NCBI RefSeq assembly: GCF_020042345.1
Contig: NZ_CP083387.1
Location: forward strand, 1,984,001-2,048,000
Length of the DNA stretch: 64,000 bases
DNA from: Arachidicoccus terrestris
GTDB taxonomy: Bacteria; Bacteroidota; Bacteroidia; Chitinophagales; Chitinophagaceae
Reading direction: 5' to 3'
Positions 63,435-64,000 of the stretch are shown piece by piece. Positions within the stretch are counted from its first letter, which is position 1, and each line of letters opens with the position of its first letter. A program made the translations under genes and the position numbers. Under the pieces are notes generated by a model that did not search any database, was not told where the DNA came from, and saw only the letters and a list, made by a program, of their open reading frames with translations.

Positions 63435-64000
63435 TTAAAAGTTTACTGAAACACCCAAAGTGATGTTTTTCAACATCGGATAAGAATAACCGTTTCCTGT
63501 TCCACCCAGGCCTGCCGTTGTTGAAGCGGCAAAATCAGTATCTCCGGATTCGATCACTTCCGGATCAAACATTTTTGTATGTTTAAACATAGGAGAATAG
63601 GTCCATAAATTTTCTCCAGTCAAAAATATTCGCGCGGATGTAAACCCGATAGCTTTTATCCATGTTGCAGGGAGATTATAGTCAATGGTAATATTCTTTA
63701 ATCTCACATAAGCCACATTTTGCAGATAGTGTGAATTCTCCCATGTAAGTGGTCCATCATTTCGATTGGCAGCCAGTGAGACCGAACGGGTCCAGTAAGG
63801 ATTCTTATCCATATTGGTAACCACCCAATTTTCCGTCGTCTTATCGACCTGTACGATATTGTCGCCTGTTTGAGTCTTCAGCAAGCTATTATAAGCCCGG
63901 TTATGCTGGCCCCAGAAGAAGCCGGATTCTGTCCACGGGTACCAGTCACGTTTTAATACACCCTGGAAAAATGTAGATAGCCCAAACCCTTTCCAGTTCA
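63435..64000 (-). CDS. SusC/RagA-family TonB-dependent receptor, C-terminal fragment
   Basis: Open frame of 188 codons reaching the right edge of the window; the gene begins beyond it. The reading frame stays open through 64000 without a start (visible residues WKGFGLSTFFQGVLK, YPWTESGFF). The C-terminal barrel pattern of SusC proteins is clear, with YVRLKNITIDYNLP, FLTGENLWTYSP, FDPEVIESGD and the end ITLGVSVNF. It is the first gene seen of the large minus-strand array. Confidence 0.93.
   Translation of the reverse strand, partial: NWKGFGLSTFFQGVLKRDWYPWTESGFFWGQHNRAYNSLLKTQTGDNIVQVDKTTENWVVTNMDKNPYWTRSVSLAANRNDGPLTWENSHYLQNVAYVRLKNITIDYNLPATWIKAIGFTSARIFLTGENLWTYSPMFKHTKMFDPEVIESGDTDFAASTTAGLGGTGNGYSYPMLKNITLGVSVNF

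Noticed and set aside
1-64000. CRISPR arrays, tRNA or rRNA genes, transposases, integrases
   Set aside because: No regularly spaced repeats, cloverleaf-like segments, ribosomal sequences or recombinase motifs were seen on either strand by reading; a covariance-model scan could still detect small RNAs.

Overview
The window looks like a chromosomal segment of a glycan-degrading Bacteroidota, most likely Chitinophagia/Chitinophagaceae. It carries five SusC-type TonB receptors and five SusD-type lipoproteins, two ECF-sigma/FecR pairs, and many lipoproteins with a short hydrophobic signal ending in Cys. Leaders are AT-rich and lack a clear Shine-Dalgarno sequence. No rRNA, tRNA, CRISPR array, transposase or phage gene is visible. 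Family-level assignment is inference; phylum-level assignment is secure.

Layout. (1) 1-5246 (-): sigma factor, FecR anti-sigma, STN-type SusC and the first 28 codons of a SusD that leaves the left edge. (2) 5905-8334 (-): lone two-module FtsX/MacB-type permease with its own terminator. (3) 8656-14681 (-): compact five-gene iron operon (DUF3325-like, DUF3649-like, PepSY membrane protein, TonB receptor, DUF4374 lipoprotein), similar in content to the Bacteroides XusABC xenosiderophore system. (4) 14955-16343 (+): Cys-type sulfatase with a very strong terminator, then a tiny lipoprotein on the other strand. (5) 16886-20629: two NAD(P)-binding oxidoreductases and an AraC regulator (+) facing a FAD monooxygenase (-). 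(6) about 20650-22450: AT-rich stretch with small genes, including a lipoprotein frame cut by one in-frame TAG. (7) 22453-24291 (-): GH123-like glycosidase; 24877-26307 (+): orphan AAA/DUF234 ATPase. (8) 26634-31587 and 32351-37278 (+): two SusC/SusD pairs, each closed by a terminator. (9) 37532-41367 (-): GH89 alpha-N-acetylglucosaminidase and a parallel beta-helix lipoprotein. (10) 41454-50368 (-): sigma, FecR, STN-type SusC, SusD and an IPT/NHL lipoprotein. (11) 50775-64000 (-): closely packed array reading SusC (partial), SusD, metallophosphoesterase, LacI regulator, sialate-O-acetylesterase-like SGNH enzyme, ribose-type ABC importer (binding protein, ATPase, permease), mannitol-dehydrogenase-family enzyme, PfkB sugar kinase and GDPD phosphodiesterase.

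How it works together. Most of the window takes up and breaks down complex glycans. SusC/SusD pairs import oligosaccharides across the outer membrane, and secreted or lipid-anchored enzymes (sulfatase, GH123, GH89, beta-helix protein, esterase, phosphoesterase) trim them. Two loci appear to be controlled by sigma/FecR signalling through the STN domain of SusC, and one by LacI. A palindrome of the LacI-operator type, GCAAWCGNTTG, recurs upstream of four carbohydrate operons and may link them. The most unusual locus is region 11. It joins outer-membrane SusCD uptake to an inner-membrane ribose-type ABC importer, a polyol dehydrogenase, a sugar kinase and two phosphoester hydrolases, which suggests use of a polyol- or sugar-phosphate-containing glycan.
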